Below are positions 25,101 through 33,318 of a stretch of 64,000 nucleotides of DNA, in pieces. This stretch comes from Bradyrhizobium sp. 186. GTDB taxonomy: Bacteria; Pseudomonadota; Alphaproteobacteria; Rhizobiales; Xanthobacteraceae. A program made the translations under genes and the position numbers. The stretch spans positions 7,006,001-7,070,000 of the forward strand of contig NZ_CP082164.1 in NCBI RefSeq assembly GCF_023101685.1, in the 5' to 3' direction. The notes beneath the pieces are model-generated. The model was not told the origin of the DNA. It was given only the letters and a program-made list of their open reading frames with translations, and searched no databases. Numbering within the stretch: the first letter of the stretch is position 1; each line of letters opens with the position of its first letter.

Positions 25101-27036
25101 CCGAACTTCCCCTTGAGTAGCGACGTAAGCATTTGAGCTGGCGTGTAATTCCAGCGGGCGTGACGGCGCGTCTGCCTACATTATGGGGCGATAGGAATGC
25201 CGAGCCGATTGAAGACGTCTTGTTGTAGTGGGGTTGGACTTGTGAGCATAGCGGCCGGGGCGTCCTGACCGATGCGAACGATGTTGCGTGTGAGCGTGGC
25301 GAGATCCTGCAACAGCGTTCGAAAGCTGTGCACGGGCCGGCCATCGTGGGTGTGCTTGCGATTAGCCTTGGTTCTGGCCGCGGCCGAGACTCTGGCCTTG
25401 GCGACGGGCGAGACGCGCGCGGCGTCGGCGGCCTCGCGGTCGTGATCGTCGAACAGGATCGGGGCCAGCGCGCGGCGCATGTGCCAGACGATGTAATAAG
25501 CGAGCATGCAGAGGAAGACGTGGGCGCGCACGCGGCCAGCGAGGCGATGGTGGATCGGGCGCACCTCCAGTTCGACGGTCTTGATGGTGCGGAAGGCGCG
25601 TTCGACCTGGGCCAGGCTCTTGTAGGCACGCACCGTGGCGGCGGTGTCGAGGTTCTCGGCCGGCACGTTGGTCCGTAGCACATAGAAGCCGTCGAGCGAC
25701 GCTTCGTTGGCGATGGCATCCTCGATCCGACTGAAGTCGAACGAAGTGTCGGTGATGGCGAGGTGGAAGTGCTTGGCCATCTTACGCTTGCCCAGCACGG
25801 CGCCGACCTTCAGACCGATCTCATCCTCGCCGCGCAAGGGGTTGCGCTGACGCTGCACGGCGGCCTTGACGCGGGCGAGATCCTTCTCGGTCGCCGCCAG
25901 CAACTCGCCGCGCTTGCGCCGACGCTCGTCGGCCAGATCCGGGTTGCGGCACACGATCAGGCGCTCGCCGGGGAAGTCGGGGGACGTGATCTCGGCCATA
26001 TCGCGATCGTCGAACAGCGACAATTGCAGCGGGCCGCCGTCCTCGGCGAGCTTGCGGATCGCCGGCGCCCGCAGAGCGGTGATCCAATCGAGCCCGGCCG
26101 GCATCAGATCGGCTTCGATACGGGCGCTGGTGATCATGCCGCGATCGCCGACCAGTACCACACGCGACAGCTTGAAGCGGGCCTTCAGTTTGTCGACTTG
26201 CGCGGCCAGCGTGCTCGGGTCGGCGGTGTTACCTTCGAACACCTCCACCGCCACCGGGCAGCCGTCGGCGGCGCACAGCAAGCCGAACACGATCTGCAGC
26301 TTGTCGGAACGACCGTCGCGGCTGTAACCATGCCGCGCCAATTCGCAATGTCGCCCCTCCAGATAGCTGGAGGTGAGATCGTAGAGCACCAGCGAGCCGT
26401 CATGCAGATGGCGCTTGGCGAGCGTCGCCTCGATCCCCGGTTGGGCCGTGCCGAGCAGGTCGAGCGCTTCGTAAAGCTCGTCCTCGTCGACGGCGCTGAG
26501 ATCGAGCAGTTCGCCCAGCGAATGCGCCGCCGTCGCCTCGCTGAGCTGGCGCGCCGTGGCCAGCTTGGCGGCCGGTTCGATCACCCGTGCCACGATCAAG
26601 GCCAAAGCCAGCCTGGCCAACCGTCTGGGCTTGTCCGGGACAAGGCGATGCAGTCCGAGCTGGCGCGCCATGCCGAGCACCGCGGCCACGTGGCCGTGCG
26701 GCAGCGAGCGCTCGATCCGCAGTTGCTCGGCCGGCGAGACCAGCTCCTCGCCTTTCAGGACGCGGCGCAGCGCATCGATCTTCTCATCCGGCCAATGCGA
26801 CAGGTTGGCCAGCGTGCGCGACTTGATCTTGTCGCCCTCGCGATAGCTCTCGCGCAACAGGATCGCGGGCGGTGAGTTGCGGTTGGGAATGCGGGCGACG
26901 AACATGCCGGAATCGAATCACGGAAACCTGCCATTCGCAAGCCAAAAATCATCATTTACATGCCTACAAAATCAGCCCGATCCAAACTTCTCAAATCCTC
27001 TCAACGCTCTAACAAAAATCCCGAGGGGAAGTTCGG
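25101..27036 (-). mobile_element. IS1634-family insertion sequence, copy B, complete
   Basis: The terminal repeats are CCGAACTTCCCCTTGAG on the left and CCGAACTTCCCCTCGGG read inward from the right. The target duplication is GCTAGA at 25095-25100 and 27037-27042. The element spans 1,936 bp and carries an intact transposase on the minus strand. The CTAG core of the duplication is shared with copy A. Confidence 0.9.
25181..26905 (-). CDS. IS1634-family transposase, copy B
   Basis: A 574-residue transposase with the same landmarks as copy A: MFVARIPNRNSPPAILLRE, IERSLPHGHVAAVLG, LYDLTSSYLEGRHC (first Asp), VLVGDRGMITSARIE (second Asp) and YKSLAQVERAFRTIKTVELEVRP (catalytic Glu region). It is full length and open throughout. 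The two copies are clearly homologous but differ in many positions, so they are separate acquisitions. The last 60 residues after RKHTHDGRPVHSF are the variable tail. Confidence 0.95.
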   Translation of the reverse strand: MFVARIPNRNSPPAILLRESYREGDKIKSRTLANLSHWPDEKIDALRRVLKGEELVSPAEQLRIERSLPHGHVAAVLGMARQLGLHRLVPDKPRRLARLALALIVARVIEPAAKLATARQLSEATAAHSLGELLDLSAVDEDELYEALDLLGTAQPGIEATLAKRHLHDGSLVLYDLTSSYLEGRHCELARHGYSRDGRSDKLQIVFGLLCAADGCPVAVEVFEGNTADPSTLAAQVDKLKARFKLSRVVLVGDRGMITSARIEADLMPAGLDWITALRAPAIRKLAEDGGPLQLSLFDDRDMAEITSPDFPGERLIVCRNPDLADERRRKRGELLAATEKDLARVKAAVQRQRNPLRGEDEIGLKVGAVLGKRKMAKHFHLAITDTSFDFSRIEDAIANEASLDGFYVLRTNVPAENLDTAATVRAYKSLAQVERAFRTIKTVELEVRPIHHRLAGRVRAHVFLCMLAYYIVWHMRRALAPILFDDHDREAADAARVSPVAKARVSAAARTKANRKHTHDGRPVHSFRTLLQDLATLTRNIVRIGQDAPAAMLTSPTPLQQDVFNRLGIPIAP

Positions 27037-27097
27037 GCTAGAGGCAGTGGCATGAGAAAAAGCGCGACCAAGCTGACGCGCTCTCACGTCGTTGCTG

Positions 27098-27555
27098 TCA
27101 ACGGCATTGTTCACGGCCACGCCGGGACGTCACTAGAGTTGATGTCATGTGCACGCCTGCATCTACGGTATCCATGGTTTCCTTCCAGAATTCAATGTAC
27201 GGCGCCGCATACTCGGCAAGGAAATAGCGGAGAAAGACGTATTCGTGTTCGTCCTGCTCGCTTTTGAACAACGGCGCAGCACATGCCCGCCGATCGTTTC
27301 GCAAAACGTTGCGCAGTGGCTGAATTGCTGAGCGAATGCATCCAGCTTGCGCCGCATCAGTTTCCATGTGCTCAGTAGTCCCGCGCGCCTGCCGGTCGTG
27401 TACTTGTCCACGGCCTGTATGAAAGCGCTTTGTGCATCCATCAAGCGGACCCAATGGCGCGAATATTCTGCGCTGAAGGTGCGTTGCTCGATAGGAATGT
27501 TGAGCGCCATCTTCATCGGTTTGAGAAGGCGGGCATCCTCTAGCTTGATAACCAT
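27098..27555 (-). pseudogene. hypothetical protein, frameshifted
   Basis: ATG 27555 is preceded by GGGAGG, a strong ribosome-binding site. The first 90 residues (MVIKLEDARLLKPMKMALNI, then SRHWVRLMDAQSAFIQAVDKY and LMRRKLDAFAQQFSH) look like an authentic helical protein. Near 27275 the protein-like sequence passes to another frame (KSEQDEHEYVFLRYFLAEYAAPYIEFWKE), ending at 27098. The frame that continues from the start ends at 27163 with arginine-rich, non-protein-like sequence. I do not recognise the family. A GC-rich hairpin lies in its leader at 27592. Confidence 0.45.
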
Positions 27556-27591
27556 CGTCGTCCTCCCGCGAGCGAACATTTTTTTTGCAAT

Positions 27592-27620
27592 GCGCGCCCC
27601 ACAAAGATTGCGGGGCGCGC
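27592..27620. repeat. GC-rich hairpin in leader region
   Basis: A perfect 9-bp stem GCGCGCCCC/GGGGCGCGC with an 11-base loop, beside a run of eight T (plus strand). It is about 37 bases upstream of the ATG at 27555 on the minus strand. Its orientation does not fit a terminator for either strand, since the T run precedes the stem. Confidence 0.45.
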
Positions 27621-27951
27621 ATTCGGTTGATGCTCGCTTTACGCTGGCCTTTAGACGCTGGCCGTTATGGACGTTTGTCCGCATGCGGACGCTCGTCGCT
27701 GTTGGCGCCGGTCTATATCGGCGCGGGATGGTGCGAGAAACCTGCTCGATCAACCTGATCGAATGAATAGCCTCAATGCAGCCCAATCGCCCACCAACCG
27801 ATAGAGGAGTAACGAGGTTACGATAAATGTAGGTTGGTATTTTTCGATGCAACCGTTTGATCTTGGCGTCTTAATTTTTTTGCTTTAGAGGACTGATTAC
27901 GATGAGTGGTTAGTTGCCGTTATAAATTTGGCTAAGCTGGTTATTCTATAA

Positions 27952-29121
27952 CTAGGTCAGCGTTTCCATGGTTCGAATCATATCAGGCTGCATCGGCAAG
28001 CTTATAGGACCAGGTGTGATGACGGGATGGCGATTGACGTCGTCGATGCCGGCCATGATGCGTCCCTTGAGTTCGTGCTTTGATGTCACTCGGATGTGAC
28101 GCAGGACAGAGCGGGCAAACTTGGAGAAGAAGCCCTCGATGAGGTTGAGCCAGGAGCCGTGCTTTGGCGTGAACGTGAAGCCGAAGCGGCCTGCCGGTCG
28201 GGTGTCGAGCCAGGCTCTGGTTTCCCTCGAGATGTGTGCCGAATGATTGTCGAGGATCAGCTTGATCGCGGTGCTGGCCGGATAGGCGGCATCGAGAAGC
28301 TTGAGGAATTCGATGAACTCGCGGCTGCGGTGGCGATCTCTGACGAGCGCGTGGACCTTTCCGGTGAGCAGATCTATCCCGGCCAACAGGCTGAGCGTGC
28401 GTTTGTACTCATGATCCCGCGCAAAGGTGGCGTGGATGCCGGGCTCAGGCGGCAAATCCGGCGCCGTGGTCGCGATGGCCTGAATTCCCGGCTTCTCGTC
28501 GCAAGAGACGATCGCCACCGGTTTTCCCCGCTTCTTGGATCTGGCAGGGGCTTTTTTCAGGACATCGACTTCACGATAGACGCACAGAACCTCCGCCATC
28601 TTCTGTTCGAACGCGGCGTCGCGATTTTCAAGATAGTAGCGCACCTTGTGCGGCTTGATTGCCTCTTGGCCGAGAAGCTTGCACACCGTGCCTTGAACCA
28701 GACGGGCGAGACATTCGTGCCCCGCCGCCGGTCCGTGCTCGCGCGCATGACGGGCCAAAAGCCGCGTCGTCCACAGCTCGTGTGGATAGCCGTGCTCCTT
28801 GGCCTTGTCGCACGCCAAAGACACCAACCAGGCCTTGGCCTCAGGCGTGATCACCGGCTCCCTGCCCGGTCGCGGTCGGTCGTCGAGTGCCGCCAGTGCG
28901 CCGTACGCCACGGCTCGCTCGACGCAGCGTTAGACCGTCTGATGGTGCACGCGAAGCCGTTGTCCCACGGCAAAGAACGATGGCTGTTCGAGGTAGGCGA
29001 GCAGCATCGCTGCCCGCGACACCCGGCTCGCCGGTTCCGTCCTCGACCGCGAAAGAGCCGTCAACACTTCAGCCTCCTCATCGGTCAGCGCCAACTCGAC
29101 CGCTTGCCGCCACTTCGCCAT
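27952..29121 (-). pseudogene. IS630-family transposase with in-frame stop
   Basis: The frame runs from ATG 29121 ([20 protein letters not shown]) through a helix-turn-helix ([14 protein letters not shown]...[12 protein letters not shown]), is halted by TAA near 28929, then continues in the same frame. Catalytic blocks follow: IVSCDEKPGIQAIA (first Asp), KLILDNHSAH (second Asp) and HGSWLNLIEGFFSKFARSVL (Glu). A single codon change, CAA to TAA, would explain the break. The final TAG at 27952-27954 is created by the CTAG target site itself. Confidence 0.88.
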
Positions 29122-29211
29122 GACGCCACTCCTCGTTCAGCCAAACACAAACGAGGAATCCCGCAACAAACCATCCGTTCCATCAGTGCCAATTTCATGG
29201 AATCGGTCGTC
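27955..29211 (-). mobile_element. IS630-family insertion sequence
   Basis: The inferred ends, GGTCAGCGTTTCCATG on the left and GACGACCGATTCCATG read inward from the right, are imperfect inverted repeats. Each is flanked by TA within a CTAG context (27953-27954 and 29212-29213). IS630 elements insert into CTAG and duplicate TA, so the boundaries fit the family. Length is 1,257 bp. The transposase is interrupted by a stop, so this copy is probably inactive. Confidence 0.7.
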
Positions 29212-29311
29212 TAGCATGGGAGCATGATCGCTATTTCTAACGAACTGCCGATAGCAAACGAAGTTATCACCTGGATAACTTTGTGCTCGACCGCGAGACA
29301 GTCATGCTCGT

Positions 29312-29760
29312 TCACTTGTCCCGAATGTAGCGCGACGTGGGCGTCAGTCTGATGCCTCGCGGCTTGCGCCATGCCGCCTTGTCGATCTCCCTTTTGTCGC
29401 CGATCTTTAATCGGCCGGAGACCTTCTTCGCCACGAAGATAGCGTCACTCACCTTGCGCCCAGATCGTCGGTTCTTCGCCTTCACTTCCTTCCAGCGCTT
29501 CATCAGCCCAACGTTGAGTTTCGGCAGCTCTTCGCCAATCTCACGGCGAAGACACTTCCGCTGGCTTTCAGAAGTAAGGACTCGAACTTTCGTTACGGCA
29601 AACGACGGCTCGTCGTCGAATGCGTCCGGCAGCGCGAAAGTCCCGTTTCGATGTAGTTGCGGTAATAGCCGACATGATTCCGCCATGACGCCTGAAGTGC
29701 GAAATCACGTCCGGTTGTGCAACTATCTAGCTTCTCCGGAGTGTGGCGCACGGGCGACAG
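29312..29760 (-). pseudogene. hypothetical protein, probably frameshifted
   Basis: The minus-strand frame 29312-29686 encodes a basic C-terminal part (KLNVGLMKRWKEVKAKNRR, then KVSGRLKIGDKREIDKAAW) that looks like real protein. Its first 18 residues do not; a neighbouring frame reads ASWRNHVGYYRNYIETG just before it, joining well to TFALPDAFDDEPSFAV. A single-base loss near 29637 would unite them. No family is recognised and the gene start is uncertain. Confidence 0.35.
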
Positions 29761-29826
29761 AAACTTCGGCGAACAATGGTAGGTTGCACACTGGGGGCGC
29801 CACAATGATTCGAAACAGGGTCAAAA

Positions 29827-30603
29827 ATGAAGAAAATTGTGCTGGGCACGGTTGCCCTCATCGCGTTCGCCGCTCCTGTCTCGGCCGCTGATCTGGCAGC
29901 GCGGCCCTACACCAAAGCGCCCCCTCCGATGATGCTCGCTCCGATCTATGATTGGAGCGGCTTCTACATCGGCATCAACGGCGGCGGCGGCTCCGCCCAT
30001 AAGTGCTGGGATGTAATCAATACCGGCGGTGTGCCCGTCGTTCCGCCCGTTTCCATGGGGTGCCATGATGCGACCGGAGGTTCAGTCGGCGGTCAGATCG
30101 GCTATCGCTGGCAGATGGCGAACTGGGTGTTCGGCGTGGAGGCGCAGGGCAACTGGGCCGATTTCACGGGGTCCAACGCCAATCTTGCCTTCGCGGGCGT
30201 CCAGGACGAAACCAAGATGGATGCGTTCGGCCTGTTCACGGTCCAAGTTGGCTACACTTGGAACAACGTACTGCTCTACGTGAAAGGTGGTGCTGCGGTC
30301 GTCAACGACAAATACAGAGTTTTCGATATTGCGACCGGGCTGACGCTCAATAACGCCAGCGAAACCCGCTGGGGCGGCACCGTAGGGGCGGGCCTTGAAT
30401 TTGGCTTCGCTCCGAACTGGTCTGTCGGTGTTGAATACGACCACCTGTTCATGGGCCATCGGGACGTGGACTTCTTCTCAACCGGGATAGTGGGCGCTCC
30501 GGCGGGCGCTGTCGCAGGAACCGCCCGTATTGATCAGGACGTCGACATCGGTTTGGTTCGTCTGAACTACCGCTGGGGTGGCCCGGTTGTCGCGAAGTAC
30601 TGA
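29827..30603 (+). CDS. Omp31/RopB-type outer membrane beta-barrel protein
   Basis: A 258-residue outer-membrane protein. A clean signal peptide (MKKIVLGTVALIAFAAPVSA) precedes ADLAARPYTKAPPP, the N-terminal signature of Rhizobiales Omp25/Omp31 proteins. The barrel begins with YDWSGFYIGINGGGG and proceeds through alternating strands (GGQIGYRWQMANWVFGVEAQG, LLYVKGGAAVV, GVEYDHLFMGH) to the C-terminal strand DIGLVRLNYRWGG ending in a terminal aromatic residue. It probably serves as a small porin or structural protein of the outer membrane. It stands alone; the downstream gene is convergent. Confidence 0.92.
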   Translation: MKKIVLGTVALIAFAAPVSAADLAARPYTKAPPPMMLAPIYDWSGFYIGINGGGGSAHKCWDVINTGGVPVVPPVSMGCHDATGGSVGGQIGYRWQMANWVFGVEAQGNWADFTGSNANLAFAGVQDETKMDAFGLFTVQVGYTWNNVLLYVKGGAAVVNDKYRVFDIATGLTLNNASETRWGGTVGAGLEFGFAPNWSVGVEYDHLFMGHRDVDFFSTGIVGAPAGAVAGTARIDQDVDIGLVRLNYRWGGPVVAKY

Positions 30604-30678
30604 TCTTCGCGAACCGAAGCATGCCAACAGCCCATGCGGGACCTCCATCGGGGCGAATGCGAGATGGCTGGGCAGCGC

Positions 30679-30849
30679 TTAGGCGTGCCCGACTTCCCGC
30701 GGCGGGGGCGCATCCCGCCGCACCAACAGTCGCAAGACGGTCCGGCACTGTGGGCATTCAAACGACCGTGTGTCGTGGTCCCTGGTGATCGGCGAAACGG
30801 CCACGAGCCGTCGGTCCACATTGCAGGCGCAGCATATGGGTAATGTCAT
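30679..30849 (-). CDS. zinc-ribbon-like small protein, 56 aa
   Basis: ATG 30849 follows AAGGAGG by eight bases, an excellent ribosome-binding site. The product begins MTLPICCACNVDRRLVAV and carries a second Cys pair in FECPQCRTVLRLLV, giving two CxxC knuckles about 30 residues apart as in zinc ribbons. Proteins of this size and pattern are frequent in Bradyrhizobium; their role is unknown. It reads convergently toward the porin gene. Confidence 0.65.
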   Translation of the reverse strand: MTLPICCACNVDRRLVAVSPITRDHDTRSFECPQCRTVLRLLVRRDAPPPREVGHA

Positions 30850-30904
30850 GGCGCACGCCTCCTTCTGATCAAGGGGGACGGTCAGCTTTAAGGCGACGGG
30901 GAGT

Positions 30905-30932
30905 AGTACTGGTTAATTTATTGAACCGTACT
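30905..30932. repeat. imperfect inverted repeat between two minus-strand genes
   Basis: AGTAC and GTACT flank GGTTAA...TTGAACC with an AT-rich centre. It lies between the end of the exported protein gene (31050) and the start of the zinc-ribbon gene (30849) and could be an operator or a weak terminator. Confidence 0.3.
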
Positions 30933-31049
30933 AACACGATCCGGCGTGCGCTGGTTTCCGGGCGGGCGGGTCCCGCATAGTCCGACATCGCGCAATTACC
31001 TCTCGCCGGGCTTGACGCCCGGCCATCTTCTTCGACCTCGCGACCGCAC

Positions 31050-31346
31050 CTAGTCGCAGCGACGCTCTTTGCGAGTAACCATTCGGCCGTCGTCACGCTC
31101 AACCGTTGTCGTCACTGTGCGGCAGCGCTCTCGTGGGCCGACGGTGACGCCACCCGGGCCGACGCCGACCGTGGTGTCGCGGTCATAGCGGTAACGGTCC
31201 CGATAGTAGCGGTCATCCCGGTCCCGTCCGACCTGAACATCGACGCCTTGGGCCATCTTGATGCCTTCAGCCTTGGCCGGAATTGCAAGCGGGGTGGTTG
31301 TCAGCGCGGCCGTGGCTGCCGCGAGGGCAATAGCGATTTTTAGCAT
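31050..31346 (-). CDS. small exported Arg/Asp/Tyr-rich protein
   Basis: Starting at ATG 31346, with GGGAGG nearby upstream, the 98-residue product has a signal peptide (MLKIAIALAAATAALTTTP, cleaved near PAKAEG). It then has an RDRDDRYYRDRYRYDRD stretch and a conserved-looking tail (VGPRERCRTVTTTVERDDGR...ERRCD) with two Cys that could pair. An exact EcfG-type promoter lies 30-55 bases upstream, so it is probably a general-stress periplasmic protein. I recall similar proteins in Bradyrhizobium without known function. Confidence 0.7.
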   Translation of the reverse strand: MLKIAIALAAATAALTTTPLAIPAKAEGIKMAQGVDVQVGRDRDDRYYRDRYRYDRDTTVGVGPGGVTVGPRERCRTVTTTVERDDGRMVTRKERRCD

Positions 31347-31376
31347 GGGAGGTCCTCCCTGAGCTTGAACCGATCT

Positions 31377-31401
31377 AACGGTCACGAACACCGACGGTTC
31401 C
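31377..31401 (-). promoter_or_regulatory. EcfG-type general stress promoter
   Basis: On the minus strand GGAAC (31401-31397) and CGTT (31380-31377) are separated by exactly 16 bases. The transcript would start about 25 bases before the ATG at 31346, leaving room for its ribosome-binding site. Confidence 0.7.
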
Positions 31402-31543
31402 ATCTTGTACTCGCGGCAAGGTCCCGACCGGATGGCGAGGTTCAAAAGCGCACCGGCCGTGAGGGTAAATGGCGCTGAATTCAGTTGCGCAATCCTCCCA
31501 GCCGGTCAACCGATTGAGCTTGAAACGACGCCGACACAAAAAT

Positions 31544-31570
31544 GGCCCCGACGTATTCCACGCCGGGGCC
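31544..31570 (-). terminator. terminator of the M41-peptidase operon
   Basis: GGCCCCG pairs with CGGGGCC, with further CG pairs inside. On the minus strand a run of five T follows after two bases. It lies 60 bases after the last stop of the operon (31631). Confidence 0.6.
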
Positions 31571-31630
31571 CCCTTCAAGATCACAAGGCTCGGGTACATC
31601 CGCCGAGCCTTCCGATCCAGATATCGGCGA

Positions 31631-32466
31631 TTACTGCACCCGATCTTGTGCACATGATGGCAGTCGCACGACATCGAGGCGTTCACATCCCGCCCGAAAG
31701 TGCTCGGCCTTGCGCCACTCGGCTCGGCGCCGATGCTCAATCGCCAATGCCTTGCGCGTCTCGAGATCCAGGATGATCCGATCGATCTCGGCGCCGTCCA
31801 GCGTACGCTTGATGCGCAGAACAGTGGACAGCACGATCAGGACATCGCCGTAGGGCAACAACAAATCACGGGCAGCGACATCGCAATGTGCGACGAATGT
31901 TTCTATCGCTTCCTCGCTCTTGCAGAACAGCAGGGCCAGCTCACGCGCCTGCCGCAGATCATCGGCCGGCGGCTCAGGATCGCGGTCGCTCAGCAGCATT
32001 GCTTCGGCAGCCCGGCCGGCCATCAGCTCGACGCACTCATTATATATACGCTGGCAAAGACATCAGCGACCGAGCCGTGATCCTCGCCAGCGTTGGGCAT
32101 CAGCGGAGCAATGGCTTTCCGAACGTCGGAGGCATCCCCGCGACCTTCCGCGAACGCCTCGGTATGTCCGACACCCCAGCACAAGCCCTCGTAACCACGG
32201 ACCGGGTTCGGGTTCACGGTCATGCCTCCAACTTCACGCCCGAGCAGGCGCGCGCAAACGGCGTGCCCCGTTTCATGGACCGCGATCCGCACATCCTCGT
32301 CGTAAGTGCGACCGAGCGAAGCGAGGAGTTCGTCGTATTCATCGACCTCCGCATCGAGGCCGCCGCCGTTGTCGGTCGTGCCTCCGACGCCGGCAGCGGC
32401 CTCCGACCCGCCGAGAGAAGTCGCAGGTTGCGCATCGCCTTCCTCGGCCGGGTTCCCTTTAGACAT
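31631..32466 (-). pseudogene. AAA-less M41 (FtsH-type) zinc peptidase, split by a TA-repeat frameshift
   Basis: The 5' part (ATG 32466 to TGA 32023) has about 80 variable residues, then IAVHETGHAVCARLLG, the HExGH zinc motif of M41 peptidases. The 3' part (31631-32023) resumes with ELMAGRAAEAM and DDLRQARELA, matching the GRAAE and third zinc-ligand Asp regions of FtsH, and ends with TLDGAEIDRII. The two parts lie in different frames, joined at TATATATA (about 32039-32047); removing one TA gives SVYNECVELMAGRAAEAM. No AAA+ ATPase domain is present, so the enzyme would be ATP-independent or use a partner. If not rejoined, the second half can start at ATG 32023, overlapping the first stop. Confidence 0.7.
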
Positions 32467-32657
32467 CGCCCAACACCTTCCTGTGCCTCGCGAGCATGCG
32501 CGCGTAGATCGCAGCGACGGTGTCACCGCCGGGCTGCGGCATCGCGCGGGCGATTATCTCCGCCACGGCGGGGGGGGATGCGGCTTTCGTTCTGGGGATC
32601 AACGATCCAGCCGTCGATGCGCGTGACCACTTGCCAGCCGGGAGGTGCTGCCTTCAT
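32459..32657 (-). pseudogene. small protein with C8-tract frameshift
   Basis: ATG 32657 overlaps the stop of the preceding gene (ATGA). The first 30 residues read MKAAPPGWQVVTRIDGWIVD and PQNESRIPP. At a run of eight C (about 32570-32577, minus strand) the protein-like sequence moves to another frame, PAVAEIIARAMPQPGGDTVA and AIYARMLARHRKVLGDV, which stops at 32459, overlapping the peptidase start. With seven C the frame would be continuous, giving about 65 residues. The family is not recognised. Confidence 0.55.
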
Positions 32658-33318
32658 ATCCGCGACACCTCGATCTGGATCGTCCGCGCTTCGGCGCTGC
32701 GATCAATCACTGTGAAAATGCCTTCGCGCAGCATCGGATCGGCCTCGATGTACGGCACGGACTCCGGCGCCGGCGTGAACGTGGCGTCGGGCTTGGCTGC
32801 GGGGATTGGTGCAGCGCCATCGCGGATCGTTCCGACCATATTGCGCAATTCCTGCACAACGAACGCGGCGGCGATCTCGATCTGAGCCTGTCCGTTGTGA
32901 ATGAAGGTCGCCATTTGTGCGGCCTCGAAGCTGTGGTGGATCGCCTCCAATGCACTAGCAAGATGGCGACCGGCGTGCAGGTAGTCCGGCAGCGCCTGCT
33001 CGACACCATCGAGATCACGCGCCAACTGCTCGCTCGCCGCCTTGCGCTCGGCGGCGGCGCGCTCAGCCGCCAGCCTCCGTTCGGTGTCAGCGATCTTCGT
33101 CTGCACCTCGGCGAGCGCATCGGCGTAGCCGTCGCGCGTCAACGTGCAGGCGGCGACTGCCGCCTCGAGCTTCGCGCGAGCCTTATCGTCCGCGTAGAGA
33201 TCAGCTTCGAGGTGGTGGCGCTGCAACTTTGACTTGGCGTCAAAGAACGCCGCATCGGCAGCTAGGTGTCGGCGCGCGCGTGCAACGCCGCAATCTCGGT
33301 TTCGATTGTTTCGGTCAT
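32654..33318 (-). pseudogene. coiled-coil protein, frameshifted near its start
   Basis: ATG 33318 with GGAAG upstream opens MTETIETEIAALHARADT, followed at once by TAG. In another frame LAADAAFFDAKSKLQRHHLE continues without interruption to 32654, so one lost base separates start and body. The body has long Ala/Glu/Arg-rich helices (ALAEVQTKIADTERRLAAER...) typical of a coiled coil, then a compact C-terminal part. It is the first gene of a coupled group with the small protein and the M41-type peptidase. I do not recognise the family. Confidence 0.55.

Noticed and set aside
29337..29891. Plus-strand frame of 184 codons before the porin
   Set aside because: Its composition is that of an antisense shadow of the minus-strand frame, and it overlaps the porin start.
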